The notes under the pieces: generated by a model | Databases searched by the model: none | Told to the model about the DNA's origin: nothing | What the model saw: the letters and a program-made list of their open reading frames with translations, nothing else | Position numbers and translations under genes: made by a program | Assembly (NCBI RefSeq): GCF_034424375.1 | Contig: NZ_CP139965.1 | Span: 1,178,001-1,242,000 of the forward strand | Length of the DNA: 64,000 nt | Reading direction: 5' to 3' | Origin: Paraburkholderia kururiensis | Lineage (GTDB): Bacteria > Pseudomonadota > Gammaproteobacteria > Burkholderiales > Burkholderiaceae | Shown: positions 42,156 through 50,753 of the stretch, piece by piece | Position numbering within the stretch: position 1 is the stretch's first letter | How the letters are laid out: each line of letters starts with the position of its first letter

Positions 42156-42683
42156 ATGAGTTCGACATCCGCCAAGCCGGCAAGCATGAAGAGCACCCAC
42201 GGCACGAAAAGTACCAGGGGCACGAAGAACACCGCACGGTCCGCCGCTGAAAAGCCGAAGGCGCGCTCGCCGCAACGGCTCACTTACGTCATCGGCAATC
42301 TGGACCGGCTGTTGCGGCGCCAGATGACCGAAGCGCTCGCGCCGCTCGGCATCACGCTCGCGCAATACACAGCGCTTTCGGTGCTCGAAGCGCGGGGCGC
42401 GCTCTCCAACGCACAGCTCGCCGTGCGGTCGTTCATCACGCCGCAGTCGGCCAACGAGGTCATGAGCGCGATGGCGAGCCGCGGCTTCGTCACGCGCGAG
42501 GGCGATCCGAACCACGGGCGCGTGATTCTGCTCAGTCTCACCGACGCCGGCTCGGCCATGCTGCGCGAGTGCGAGCAGGTGTTGCGTCCGCTGGAGCGCC
42601 GCATGCTGGGCGATCTCAGCGCTGAAGACGTGGCGCAGATCCAGCGCACCATGGAAACGTTCGCGCGCAACCTGCGCGATTGA
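42156..42683 (+). CDS. MarR-family regulator (FerC/FerR-like)
   Basis: A 175-residue MarR repressor. Residues about 45-175 form the winged HTH dimer domain (LAQYTALSVLEARGALSNAQLAVRS and TREGDPNHGRVILLSLTDAG). An unusual basic N-terminal tail of about 40 residues contains near-repeats of THGTKSTRGTKN. In other bacteria a MarR protein controls ferulate genes and responds to feruloyl-CoA. The palindromes before ech and before the MFS gene are its probable targets. Confidence 0.85.
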   Translation: MSSTSAKPASMKSTHGTKSTRGTKNTARSAAEKPKARSPQRLTYVIGNLDRLLRRQMTEALAPLGITLAQYTALSVLEARGALSNAQLAVRSFITPQSANEVMSAMASRGFVTREGDPNHGRVILLSLTDAGSAMLRECEQVLRPLERRMLGDLSAEDVAQIQRTMETFARNLRD

Positions 42684-42767
42684 TCCTTCGTCCACCGTCA
42701 CTTCTCTTTTTGCCGCCTTTTTTCAGGGGTCTTTGCGGGTTAACACCGGCGCCGTTGCCCTTGAAAT

Positions 42768-42782
42768 CTCAGGTAGCCTGTT
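42768..42782. promoter_or_regulatory. MarR-type operator, variant copy
   Basis: CTCAGGTAGCCTGTT matches the ech operator (ATCAGGTAGCCTGAT) in 13 of 15 bases, including the full CAGG-TAG-CCTG core. It lies 85 bases after the MarR stop. Confidence 0.65.
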
Positions 42783-42872
42783 ATTAAATCATCCCGTCCC
42801 CTGCTGCATGAAGGCGTCGTCTGAAGCGTCAAGGCGGCCCTTCTGTCAGGCGGACTTTTTTTCGGTCGATTA

Positions 42873-42887
42873 ATCAGGTTGCCTGAT
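42873..42887. promoter_or_regulatory. MarR-type operator before aromatic MFS gene
   Basis: ATCAGGTTGCCTGAT is a perfect six-base inverted repeat with a three-base centre, differing from the ech site only at one spacer base. It lies about 120 bases before the MFS start. Confidence 0.68.
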
Positions 42888-43006
42888 ATTGTGGGGTGCG
42901 GCGGCAACACGCGCCGCCGCCCGCAACGACCGGCCGCTACCGGTTGTAACGAGAACGATATTCGCCCGTGTACCCAACAGCGCAGCACGCGGCCTTAGGA
43001 GACGAG

Positions 43007-44212
43007 ATGAACACTTACGTTGCGCAGAGAAGCACGCCGGCCACCACGCTCGGCCTGTGCTTCGCCCTGGCCCTGCTCGAAGGATTGGACCTGCAGTCGG
43101 TGGGCGTGGCCGCTCCGCGCATGGCACACGAATTCGGCCTCACGGTTGCGCAGATGGGTCTCGCGTTCAGCGCCGGCACGTTCGGTCTGCTGCCCGGCGC
43201 AATGCTGGGCGGACGGTTTGCCGACCGCATTGGCCGCAAGCGCGTGCTCATTATTTCGGCGTGCCTGTTCGGGCTGCTTTCCATTGCCACTGCGCAGGTG
43301 TCGAGCTTTCCGATGCTCGTGATCGTGCGGGCGCTGACGGGCTTGGGTCTGGGCGGTGCGCTGCCGAACCTGATCGCGCTTTCGTCCGAAGCCGTGGAAC
43401 CGCGGCTGCGCAGCAGCGCGGTGGCCACCATGTATTGCGGCATTCCGCTCGGGGGTGTGATTGCATCCGTGATCGGCGTGCTGCTGGCGGGCGATACGGA
43501 GTGGCGGCACATCTTCTACGTGGGCGGCGCCGGGCCGCTGCTGCTTGTGCCGTTGCTGATCGGTCTGCTGCCGGAGTCGCGCGCGTTCCTCGATGCATCG
43601 ACGTCGGGCGTGGATCGCCCCGGCGTGGCCCACACGCTGTTCGGCGGCGAGCGCACGGTCCCCACGCTCGCGCTGTGGATCAGCTACTTCTGCACGCTCA
43701 TCGTGCTGTACTTCCTGCTCAACTGGCTGCCCTCGCTGATGGCCGCGCGCGGCCTCGGCCGTCCGCAGATCGGCATCGTGCAGATCTTCTTCAACGTAGG
43801 CGGCGCGCTGGGCGCGCTCGGCATCGGCATGTCGCTCGACCGCATGCGGCCCACGCGTGTGGTGGGCGGAATGTATCTGGGCATCGTGCTTTCGCTGGCC
43901 GCGCTTGCCGCTGCGCCCGACCTCGCCATGCTTTCGGCCGCGGCGTTTGCGGCGGGCATGTTCATCGTGGGCGGGCAATCGGTGCTGTATGCGCTCGCCG
44001 CGATGTATTACCCGACGGTGATGCGCGGTACCGGCGTGGGCGCCGCGGTGGCGGTGGGCCGGCTCGGGTCGGTGGTCGGGCCGCTCGCGGCCGCTACGCT
44101 GCTCGCAGCGGGCAAGAGCGCCACGATGGTCATCGGCGCGAGCATTCCGGTCACGCTGGTGGCGGCCGCGGCGGCGCTGCTGCTCATTCGGCGCCCGCAG
44201 GCAAGCGATTGA
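43007..44212 (+). CDS. MFS aromatic acid transporter (AAHS, PcaK/VanK-like)
   Basis: A 401-residue, 12-helix transporter of the aromatic acid:H+ symporter family. The helix 1 sequence LEGLDLQSVGVAAPRMAHEFGL matches the family DG/D motif, and ADRIGRKRVL is motif A. TTAGGAGACGAG precedes the ATG. With MarR-type sites in its promoter it belongs to the ferulate regulon and probably imports ferulate, vanillate or protocatechuate. Confidence 0.9.
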   Translation: MNTYVAQRSTPATTLGLCFALALLEGLDLQSVGVAAPRMAHEFGLTVAQMGLAFSAGTFGLLPGAMLGGRFADRIGRKRVLIISACLFGLLSIATAQVSSFPMLVIVRALTGLGLGGALPNLIALSSEAVEPRLRSSAVATMYCGIPLGGVIASVIGVLLAGDTEWRHIFYVGGAGPLLLVPLLIGLLPESRAFLDASTSGVDRPGVAHTLFGGERTVPTLALWISYFCTLIVLYFLLNWLPSLMAARGLGRPQIGIVQIFFNVGGALGALGIGMSLDRMRPTRVVGGMYLGIVLSLAALAAAPDLAMLSAAAFAAGMFIVGGQSVLYALAAMYYPTVMRGTGVGAAVAVGRLGSVVGPLAAATLLAAGKSATMVIGASIPVTLVAAAAALLLIRRPQASD

Positions 44213-44345
44213 TACGTAGCCGCATTCGCGCTCGTCAGCAACGCTTTCGCACGTCGTTCCAGAGGCAACCAAAGAAGCAACCAGAGAAGCAACCTCGCAC
44301 GCGCCACCAGAGCGCGACATCAATCAGGATTGGAGACACATCAAC

Positions 44346-45491
44346 ATGAAAAGACTCAACGGTCTGCTGGGCGCAGGGGCTTGCTGCGCGCTCGCTGCAA
44401 CGTCGACGGTGCACGCGCAGTCCAGCGTCACGCTGTACGGCATCATCGATACGGGCGTCGAATTCGTGTCGCACGCGAACGCGGCCGGCGATCACGTGGT
44501 GCGCATGCCCGGCGTAACGGGCGAGATGCCGTCGCGCTGGGGACTGCGCGGCACTGAAGACCTGGGCGGCGGACTCCAGGCCCTCTTCACGCTGGAAAGC
44601 GGCTTCAACGTGCGCGGCGGCGACCTGGGCCAGGGCGGACGCCTGTTCGGCCGGCAAGCCTGGGTGGGCCTGCGCAACAGCTACGGCACGCTCGCGTTCG
44701 GTCGCCAGTACATGATGACCTACCTCGCGCTGCAAGGCGCCGACATCATCGGCCCCGACATCTACGGTCTCGGCTCGTTCGATGCCTACGTGCCGAACGG
44801 ACGCGCGGACAACGCCGTCACCTACATCGGCTCGTACAAGGGCGTGACGCTCGGCGCCGGTTATTCGTTCGGCCGCGACGGCGCCGGCACGGGCAATTCG
44901 CCGGGGCAGGGCACGTGCGCAGGCCAGGTGCCGGGCCAGGCGGTGCAGTGCCGCGACTGGTCCGTGATGCTCAAGTACGACGGCGCGTGGTTTGGCGCCG
45001 CGGCGTCCTATGAGGAACAGCGCGGCGGCACGGGCGCGGCGGCGAACTTCTTCGACGGCGTGGCGCCCGTGGCCTTCACGAGCAGTGCGGACAAGGACGC
45101 CCGCGTGCACGTGAGCGCCTACGCGAACGTGGCGGGCGCACGCATCGGCGCGGGCTGGGTCGGCCGGCGCGTGAGCACCGATTCGGCCGCGGCGCCCGGC
45201 GCGCATTCCAACCTGTTCTTCCTCGGCGCCTCGTATGCCGTCACGCCGTTCCTGACCGTGGACGGCGAAGGCTATCGCATCGTCAACGCCGCACACGACA
45301 CGCGCGCCACGATGGCCACGCTGCGCACCACGTATTCGTTCTCGAAGCGCACCGCGGTCTACGCGCAGACCTCGTATCTGTGGAACAGCGCGAAGGCGAA
45401 GTACGCGGTGAGCGGCGGCGGTGCCGGCACGACGCCGGGCGCGGGCATGGGGCAACTCGGCGCCATGGTGGGCGTGAAGCATTTGTTCTGA
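44346..45491 (+). CDS. Outer-membrane porin (Porin_4, OmpC-like)
   Basis: A 381-residue trimeric porin typical of Burkholderiaceae. The signal peptide covers about residues 1-24 (LLGAGACCALAATSTVHAQ). The mature start SSVTLYGIIDTGVEF, the RWGLRGTEDLGGGLQALFTLESGF segment and the final Phe of KHLF are family hallmarks. It follows the aromatic-acid MFS by 133 bases and may share its transcript, letting aromatic acids cross the outer membrane; the link is by position only. Confidence 0.92.
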   Translation: MKRLNGLLGAGACCALAATSTVHAQSSVTLYGIIDTGVEFVSHANAAGDHVVRMPGVTGEMPSRWGLRGTEDLGGGLQALFTLESGFNVRGGDLGQGGRLFGRQAWVGLRNSYGTLAFGRQYMMTYLALQGADIIGPDIYGLGSFDAYVPNGRADNAVTYIGSYKGVTLGAGYSFGRDGAGTGNSPGQGTCAGQVPGQAVQCRDWSVMLKYDGAWFGAAASYEEQRGGTGAAANFFDGVAPVAFTSSADKDARVHVSAYANVAGARIGAGWVGRRVSTDSAAAPGAHSNLFFLGASYAVTPFLTVDGEGYRIVNAAHDTRATMATLRTTYSFSKRTAVYAQTSYLWNSAKAKYAVSGGGAGTTPGAGMGQLGAMVGVKHLF

Positions 45492-45563
45492 CGAGGACGG
45501 CTACGCCGATTTTTATGGAGATTTCGCGTGCCGCTCTAGAGTGGCGCGCGAATCGACTGCCGC

Positions 45564-45582
45564 GAATTTAATCGAGCATTAA
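45564..45582 (+). other. AT-rich inverted repeat after porin
   Basis: The repeat ATTTAAT-CGAGC-ATTAAAT lies 72 bases after the porin stop in a low-GC 274-base gap. It may be an operator or part of a porin terminator; no T-run follows. Confidence 0.35.
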
Positions 45583-45666
45583 ATCAGACGAAAGTCCGTT
45601 CTAGCCGGACGGCTTGCGTCTAATCATTTCAGTTTCACGCGCAAACGATTGCGCCAGATTTTTCCC

Positions 45667-45693
45667 TAAACGGTACAGAAAGTTTGTCGATAA
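45667..45693 (+). promoter_or_regulatory. Sigma-28 (FliA) type promoter
   Basis: TAAA, then 15 bases, then GTCGATAA, differing by one base from the flagellar consensus TAAA-N15-GCCGATAA. It lies 72 bases before the chemoreceptor start, so the receptor is probably expressed with the flagellar regulon. Confidence 0.75.
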
Positions 45694-45765
45694 CACGGGA
45701 TATGCGAAGCGGATATTTGCCGCCGTTCGCTGTTCAGGTATGACGTTACGACAAAGGGAAATTCG

Positions 45766-47340
45766 ATGAACTGGAATCGCATGACCGTACGGATGAAGCT
45801 TGCCACCGCCTTCAGCGTGCTAGTAGGACTGGTCTTGCTCGTGTCTGCCTTTTCGCTCAATGCGTTGAGCGATGCGAACGACAATTTCGCGCAATACGTG
45901 CATGGCGTGAATGCACGGGCGCTGGCGGCGGCGCAGGTACGGCAGGCCGTGGACCGCCGCGCCATCGCGGCGCGCAATCTCGCGCTCGTCACGGCGCCCG
46001 CGGATATCGAGGCGGAGAAGGCCGCTGAAGCGCAGGCGCAACAGGACGTGCAGAGCCAGTTGAAAGTGCTGAATGACCTGATCGCTTCGAGCGATGCGAC
46101 CGGGAAGGCCAAAAGCCTCGCCGCCGAAATCAGTCGTGTGGAGAGCCAGTACGGCCCGGTTGCGGTCGATATCGTCAATCTCGCGTTGAACGGCAAGCAT
46201 GACGAAGCGGTCGTCGCGCTGAACGAGCGTTGCCGTCCGTTGCTCGCGCAACTCGTGAAGGCCACGGACGCTTTCGCCGAATACACGCAGTCGCGCGCGG
46301 AGCAGCGCATCACGGAAGCCGAGAGTCAGTACCGGCGGCAATGCACGCTGCTGATCGGCGTTTGTCTGCTGACGCTCGCGGTTGCGGTGGGCGCCGGGCT
46401 GCTCATTACGCGCAGCCTCATGCGTGCGTTGGGCGCGGAGCCCGGCCGGTTGAGCGACGTGACGCGCCGCGTCGCGGCCGGTGACCTGAGCCCCGTGAGC
46501 GGCGCAGCTTCGGCGCCGCGCGGCAGCGTGCTCGCATCGATGGGCGACATGCAGGGAAGCCTCACGAAGCTGATCGGCGAAGTGCGCATGGCCGCGGACA
46601 GCATTGCCACGGGCGCGAGCCAGATCGCCTCGGGCAATCAGGACCTCTCGTCGCGCACGGAGCAACAGGCTTCGTCGCTGCAGGAAACGGCGGCGAGCAT
46701 GGAGCAGCTCACGTCCACGGTGAAGCAGAACGCCGAGAACGCGCAGCAGGCGAGCGCGTTGTCCACCAACGCGTCGGGCGTGGCGCAGAAGGGCAGCGAG
46801 GTGGTGGGGCAAGTGGTGGGAACGATGGCCGACATCAGCGCGAGTTCGTCGAAGGTGGCGGAGATTACCGGCATCATCGAAGGCATCGCGTTCCAGACCA
46901 ACATTCTCGCGTTGAACGCCGCGGTGGAAGCCGCGCGTGCCGGCGAGCAGGGCCGCGGCTTCGCGGTCGTGGCGAGCGAAGTGCGCAGCCTCGCGCAGCG
47001 TTCGTCGAGCGCGGCGAAGGAAATCAAGGATCTCATCGGCGCCTCGGTGCAGAAGGTGCAGGAGGGCGCGGCGCTGGCGGGCCAGGCCGGCGAGACGATG
47101 GCCGAAGTCACGCAGGCCGTGGCGCGCGTGAACGACATCATGGGCGAGATTGCCGCGGCTTCGGGCGAACAGAGCCGCGGCATCGACCAGGTGAGTCAGG
47201 CCATTTCGCAGATGGACCAGGTCACGCAGCAGAACGCCGCGCTCGTGGAAGAGGCGGCTGCGGCTTCGCAGTCGCTGGAAAACCAGGGCGCGCAGTTGAC
47301 GCGTGCGGTGTCGTTCTTCCGCGTGGGCGTTGCCGCATAA
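45766..47340 (+). CDS. Methyl-accepting chemotaxis protein
   Basis: A 524-residue transmembrane chemoreceptor. Transmembrane helix 1 is about residues 11-33, a periplasmic four-helix-bundle sensor follows, helix 2 is about 190-212, and then come a HAMP domain and the long coiled-coil signalling domain. The hairpin tip GIAFQTNILALNAAVEAARAGEQGRGFAVVA is fully conserved. The C-terminus lacks a CheR-binding pentapeptide like that of Tsr. AAAGGGAAATTCG precedes the ATG. Placed beside aromatic transport genes, it could sense such compounds, but no ligand can be deduced. Confidence 0.93.
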   Translation: MNWNRMTVRMKLATAFSVLVGLVLLVSAFSLNALSDANDNFAQYVHGVNARALAAAQVRQAVDRRAIAARNLALVTAPADIEAEKAAEAQAQQDVQSQLKVLNDLIASSDATGKAKSLAAEISRVESQYGPVAVDIVNLALNGKHDEAVVALNERCRPLLAQLVKATDAFAEYTQSRAEQRITEAESQYRRQCTLLIGVCLLTLAVAVGAGLLITRSLMRALGAEPGRLSDVTRRVAAGDLSPVSGAASAPRGSVLASMGDMQGSLTKLIGEVRMAADSIATGASQIASGNQDLSSRTEQQASSLQETAASMEQLTSTVKQNAENAQQASALSTNASGVAQKGSEVVGQVVGTMADISASSSKVAEITGIIEGIAFQTNILALNAAVEAARAGEQGRGFAVVASEVRSLAQRSSSAAKEIKDLIGASVQKVQEGAALAGQAGETMAEVTQAVARVNDIMGEIAAASGEQSRGIDQVSQAISQMDQVTQQNAALVEEAAAASQSLENQGAQLTRAVSFFRVGVAA

Positions 47341-47495
47341 GGTCAGGTCCGCGCGCTGCGCGTTTCGTACCGCACTTGTATGATGCGTTCGCGACGCGGC
47401 GGCGCCATGCCGCCGCGTCACGCTCTCGCAGGCACCGCGCACGGCGCGCGTTCGTGCGGCCCGCGCGAGAGACCGACCCGGCGGCGCAAGCGGAC

Positions 47496-48395
47496 ATGAT
47501 CAGACTCGAAGACCTTCTTATCTTTCTCACGGCTGCGGACAACGGCAGCCTTTCGGCCGCGGCGCGCCAGCTCGACCTCGCGCCCGCCGTGGCGAGCGCG
47601 GGGCTCAAGCGCCTCGAAGCGGAACTCGGCACGCGATTGCTGGCGCGCTCCACGCGCAGCCTGCGCCTTACGCCCGATGGCGAGCGCTACATCGAGTACG
47701 CGCGCAACGTCATCGAACAGGTGGAGGCGGGCCGCAACGCGGTGGCGCATGGGCGCAAGATGATCGGCGGCTCGGTCTCGCTTTCGGTGCCTTCGGACCT
47801 CGGCCGCCATGTGCTTGCCGGCTGGCTGGACGCGTTTCAGGCGCAGCACCCGGCTGTGTCGCTGCAGGTTCGCATCGGCGACCGCGTGGCCGACATGTTC
47901 CGCGCCCCCATCGACCTCGCGATCCGCTACGGCGTGCCCGAAGACTCCACGCTCGTCGCGCTGCCGCTTGCGCCCGAGAACCGGCGCGTGCTGTGCGCCT
48001 CGCCGGACTATTTCGCGCGCCACGGGCGTCCCGCCACGCCCGCGGACCTGGCGCGGCACAACTGCCTGCGTTTCACGCTGAGCGAACGCCTGCACGACCG
48101 CTGGACCTTCTTCCGGAACGGCGAGCCCACTGTCGTCACGGTGAACGGCAACCGCAGTTCGGACGACGGCGAACTCGTGCGCCGCTGGGCGCTGGCGGGC
48201 CTGGGCGTGGCCTACAAATCGCGGCTCGACGTGCTGAAAGACCTCGAATCCGGCGCGCTGGAAGCGGCGTTGCCCGCGTTCGACGGCGAGAGCGCGCCGC
48301 TTCATCTGGTGTGCGCGCATCGCACGATGCTTTCGCCCACCGTCAACGCGCTGCGCGACTTTCTGCTGGAGCGCATTGCCTCGTACGCCGGCTGA
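47496..48395 (+). CDS. LysR-family transcriptional regulator
   Basis: A 299-residue LysR regulator. The HTH is at about residues 1-60 (IRLEDLLIFLTAADNGSLSAAAR, then GLKRLEAELGTRLLARSTRSL), and a full sensor domain follows. The ATG at 47496 gives the canonical N-terminus; the upstream in-frame stretch is arginine-rich and not family-like. It precedes, on the same strand, a monooxygenase-like, a reductase and a nitroreductase gene that it may control. Confidence 0.88.
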   Translation: MIRLEDLLIFLTAADNGSLSAAARQLDLAPAVASAGLKRLEAELGTRLLARSTRSLRLTPDGERYIEYARNVIEQVEAGRNAVAHGRKMIGGSVSLSVPSDLGRHVLAGWLDAFQAQHPAVSLQVRIGDRVADMFRAPIDLAIRYGVPEDSTLVALPLAPENRRVLCASPDYFARHGRPATPADLARHNCLRFTLSERLHDRWTFFRNGEPTVVTVNGNRSSDDGELVRRWALAGLGVAYKSRLDVLKDLESGALEAALPAFDGESAPLHLVCAHRTMLSPTVNALRDFLLERIASYAG

Positions 48396-48535
48396 CCGCC
48401 AGCGGTGCAGAAGCTGACCGCCACGCCACTTTCAACGTTTCTTTGAAACTGATATCGCCGTTGCCCACTGGGTGAAGCGCGTGCCGTGACCCATGATCGA
48501 GCCTCAAACGAGGGGTTCGCCCGGCAGGAGCAGGC

Positions 48536-48853
48536 ATGGTCATCGCGATTGCGCGTTTTCAGTTGAGAGCAGACAGCGCCGTGTCGTTCGAAACGGCATG
48601 GCGCGAGGCGAGCGGGTTTCTCGTGCGCAAGCGCGGTTATCTCGGCCACCGCTTCGGCCCGCAATGCGAAGACCGCAGCTGCTATGTGCTCGAAATCGAG
48701 TGGGACAGCATCGACGCCCACAGCGCCTTTTTGCTGCATGCCGATTTCCGTCCGTTCCTGCACATGCTCTGGCCGCACTTCGCGGCGGACCCGGAGCTGT
48801 TCCATTTCGAACCGCTTGTACCGCGGGAGCCGCTGGCTGCCCCGCACGCATGA
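48536..48853 (+). CDS. ABM-domain protein (antibiotic biosynthesis monooxygenase-like)
   Basis: A 105-residue small alpha/beta-barrel protein of the ABM/YgiN kind. The sequence VIAIARFQLRADSAVSFETAWREASGF and the later FHFEPL strand fit a dimeric ferredoxin-like fold. Family members act on quinones or are of unknown role. GCAGGAGCAGGC precedes the ATG. It is followed after 46 bases by an alcohol dehydrogenase-family reductase, which suggests a joint redox or detoxification task. Confidence 0.75.
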   Translation: MVIAIARFQLRADSAVSFETAWREASGFLVRKRGYLGHRFGPQCEDRSCYVLEIEWDSIDAHSAFLLHADFRPFLHMLWPHFAADPELFHFEPLVPREPLAAPHA

Positions 48854-48899
48854 GCGCGGCGTGCCGCGCCTCGCCTTTCTTTTCTGACGGAGTGCAACG

Positions 48900-49937
48900 A
48901 TGAAAGCGATGGGTTATTACCGCAGCCTGCCGATCAGCGATCCCGAATCGCTCGTCGATCTCGATTTGCCCGACCCGCAGCCGGGCGCGCACGATCTGCT
49001 GGTGGAAGTGCGCGCCGTATCGGTGAATCCCGTCGACGTGAAGGTGCGCGCGGGCAAGGCGCCGGAGGCGGGTCAACCCAAGGTGCTGGGCTGGGACGCA
49101 AGCGGCGTGGTGCGCGCGGTGGGTGCCGGCGTGACGCTCTTCAAGCCGGGCGAGCGCGTCTGGTACGCGGGTTCGCTGCTGCGGCCCGGCACGAACAGCG
49201 AACTGCATCTCGTGGACGAACGGCTGGTGGGCCGCATGCCCGAGAAGCTGAACTTCGCCGAAGCGGCCGCGCTGCCGCTCACGTCGCTCACCGCATGGGA
49301 GCTTCTGTTCGATCGCCTGGGCGCGGCCGAGGGGACGACCAACGCCGCGGCCAAAGCAGCAGGCTCGCAACCGCAGACGCTGCTCGTGATCGGCGCGGCC
49401 GGCGGCGTGGGCTCCATTCTCGTGCAGCTTGCACGCCAGCTCACGGGACTCACGGTGATCGGCACCGCGTCGCGGCCCGAAACGGTGCAGTGGGTGAAGG
49501 ACCTGGGCGCGCATCACGTGATCGACCATACGAAGCCGCTTGCGGAGGAACTCAGGCGCATCGGCTTTGCGGGCGTGGATCTGATTGCGAGCCTCAACCA
49601 GACCGACCGTCATTTCGACCAGATCGTCGAGGCCATTCTTCCGCAGGGTCGCGTGGGCCTGATCGACGACCCCGAGCTGTTCGACTTCCGCAAGCTCAAG
49701 GCGAAGAGCGTGTCGCTGCACTGGGAGCTGATGTACACGCGCTCCATGTTCTCCACGCACGACCAGATTCGTCAGCACGAGATTCTGAATCGCGTGGCGT
49801 CGCTGATCGATGCAGGCGTGCTGCGCACCACGCTCAACGAAACGCTCGGCACCATCAACGCCGCGAACCTGCGCCGCGCGCATGCGCTGATCGAGACGAA
49901 CCGCGCGCGCGGCAAGATCGTGCTCGAAGGGTTTTAG
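48900..49937 (+). CDS. Zinc-type alcohol dehydrogenase-like/quinone reductase (MDR family)
   Basis: A 345-residue medium-chain reductase. An N-terminal GroES-like domain (DLLVEVRAVSVNPVDVKVRAG) is followed by a Rossmann domain with VIGAAGGVGSILVQLARQL. The structural and catalytic zinc cysteines are missing, so it is a quinone-oxidoreductase-type enzyme rather than a true zinc alcohol dehydrogenase. GGAG precedes the ATG. It lies in a probable operon with the ABM protein and the nitroreductase. Confidence 0.87.
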   Translation: MKAMGYYRSLPISDPESLVDLDLPDPQPGAHDLLVEVRAVSVNPVDVKVRAGKAPEAGQPKVLGWDASGVVRAVGAGVTLFKPGERVWYAGSLLRPGTNSELHLVDERLVGRMPEKLNFAEAAALPLTSLTAWELLFDRLGAAEGTTNAAAKAAGSQPQTLLVIGAAGGVGSILVQLARQLTGLTVIGTASRPETVQWVKDLGAHHVIDHTKPLAEELRRIGFAGVDLIASLNQTDRHFDQIVEAILPQGRVGLIDDPELFDFRKLKAKSVSLHWELMYTRSMFSTHDQIRQHEILNRVASLIDAGVLRTTLNETLGTINAANLRRAHALIETNRARGKIVLEGF

Positions 49938-49997
49938 GCCTTCTTTTTCCGTTTTTTCCGCAGCTTTTACTTCAAGCCTCATAGCAAGGAACAACAC

Positions 49998-50651
49998 ATG
50001 AACATCGCCCATTACGCCCGGACGCGTCACTCCACGAAAGCCTTCGACGCCGCGCGCAAGATTCCCGACGAGACCATCGCACAGCTGCGCGAACTACTGC
50101 GCTTCAGCCCGTCGTCGGTGAACTCGCAGCCGTGGCACTTCGTGATGGCTTCCACAGAGGCCGGCAAGGCGCGCATCGCCAGGGCCGCGCAGGGCGGCTA
50201 CTCGTACAACGAGGCGAAGATTCTCAACGCGTCGCATGTCGTCGTGCTCTGCGCGCGCACTGAAATGAGCGGCGCGCATCTGGAAGCCGTGCTCGGCCAG
50301 GAGGAGCGCGATGGCCGCTTCGTCGCGCCGGAGGCGCGTGCGGGGCAGCAGAAGACGCGTCAGTCGTACGTGGACCTGCACCGCTACCAGTTGAAAGACG
50401 CGCAGCACTGGATGGAAAAGCAGGTCTATCTCGCGCTCGGCACGCTGCTCCTGGGCGCCGCCACGCTCGAAGTGAACGCATGCCCGATGGAAGGCTTCGA
50501 CGCCCAGGTGCTCGATCAGGAACTGGGCCTGCGCGACAAGGGCTTCACGAGCGTGGTGGTGGTGGGCCTGGGTTACAGCGCCGAAGCGGACTTCAATCGC
50601 AAGCTGCCGAAGTCGCGCATGGCGGCCGAAGCCGTGTTTACCGATCTGTGA
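49998..50651 (+). CDS. nfsB: Oxygen-insensitive NAD(P)H nitroreductase
   Basis: A 217-residue FMN nitroreductase of the NfsB group, which reduces nitroaromatics and quinones by two electrons. FMN-binding pieces RHSTKAF near residue 10, LRFSPSSVNSQPWHF near 34 and a C-terminal KLPKSR are family hallmarks. The length equals that of E. coli NfsB. AAGGAACAACAC precedes the ATG. It is last in the ABM-reductase-NfsB run, supporting a detoxification role. Confidence 0.92.
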   Translation: MNIAHYARTRHSTKAFDAARKIPDETIAQLRELLRFSPSSVNSQPWHFVMASTEAGKARIARAAQGGYSYNEAKILNASHVVVLCARTEMSGAHLEAVLGQEERDGRFVAPEARAGQQKTRQSYVDLHRYQLKDAQHWMEKQVYLALGTLLLGAATLEVNACPMEGFDAQVLDQELGLRDKGFTSVVVVGLGYSAEADFNRKLPKSRMAAEAVFTDL

Positions 50652-50685
50652 TGGCGGGTTGAAGCCGCGTTGAAGCCTGCGGCCA

Positions 50686-50716
50686 GCGAGCGCATGGCGA
50701 AAAGCCACGCGCTCGC
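50686..50716. terminator. Bidirectional terminator hairpin
   Basis: A 13-base stem with one mismatch and a GAAAA loop lies between the convergent nfsB and leucine-rich-repeat genes. No long T-run, but position and strength support termination. Confidence 0.5.
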
Positions 50717-50753
50717 CTCATGCGCTCACTTCACGCGGCGCACATGGCAGCCC

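Larger units (their letters stand above)
42684..43006. promoter_or_regulatory. 323-base intergenic region with two MarR-type sites
   Basis: This stretch between the MarR gene and the aromatic-acid MFS gene has no supported gene. It holds two operator copies (42768-42782 and 42873-42887), AT-richer promoter-like DNA around each, and a strong TTAGGAGACGAG ribosome site at its end. Confidence 0.6.

Noticed and set aside
45584..45618. Hairpin-like sequence after the porin gene as a terminator
   Set aside because: Arms pair over only five bases and no T-run follows.
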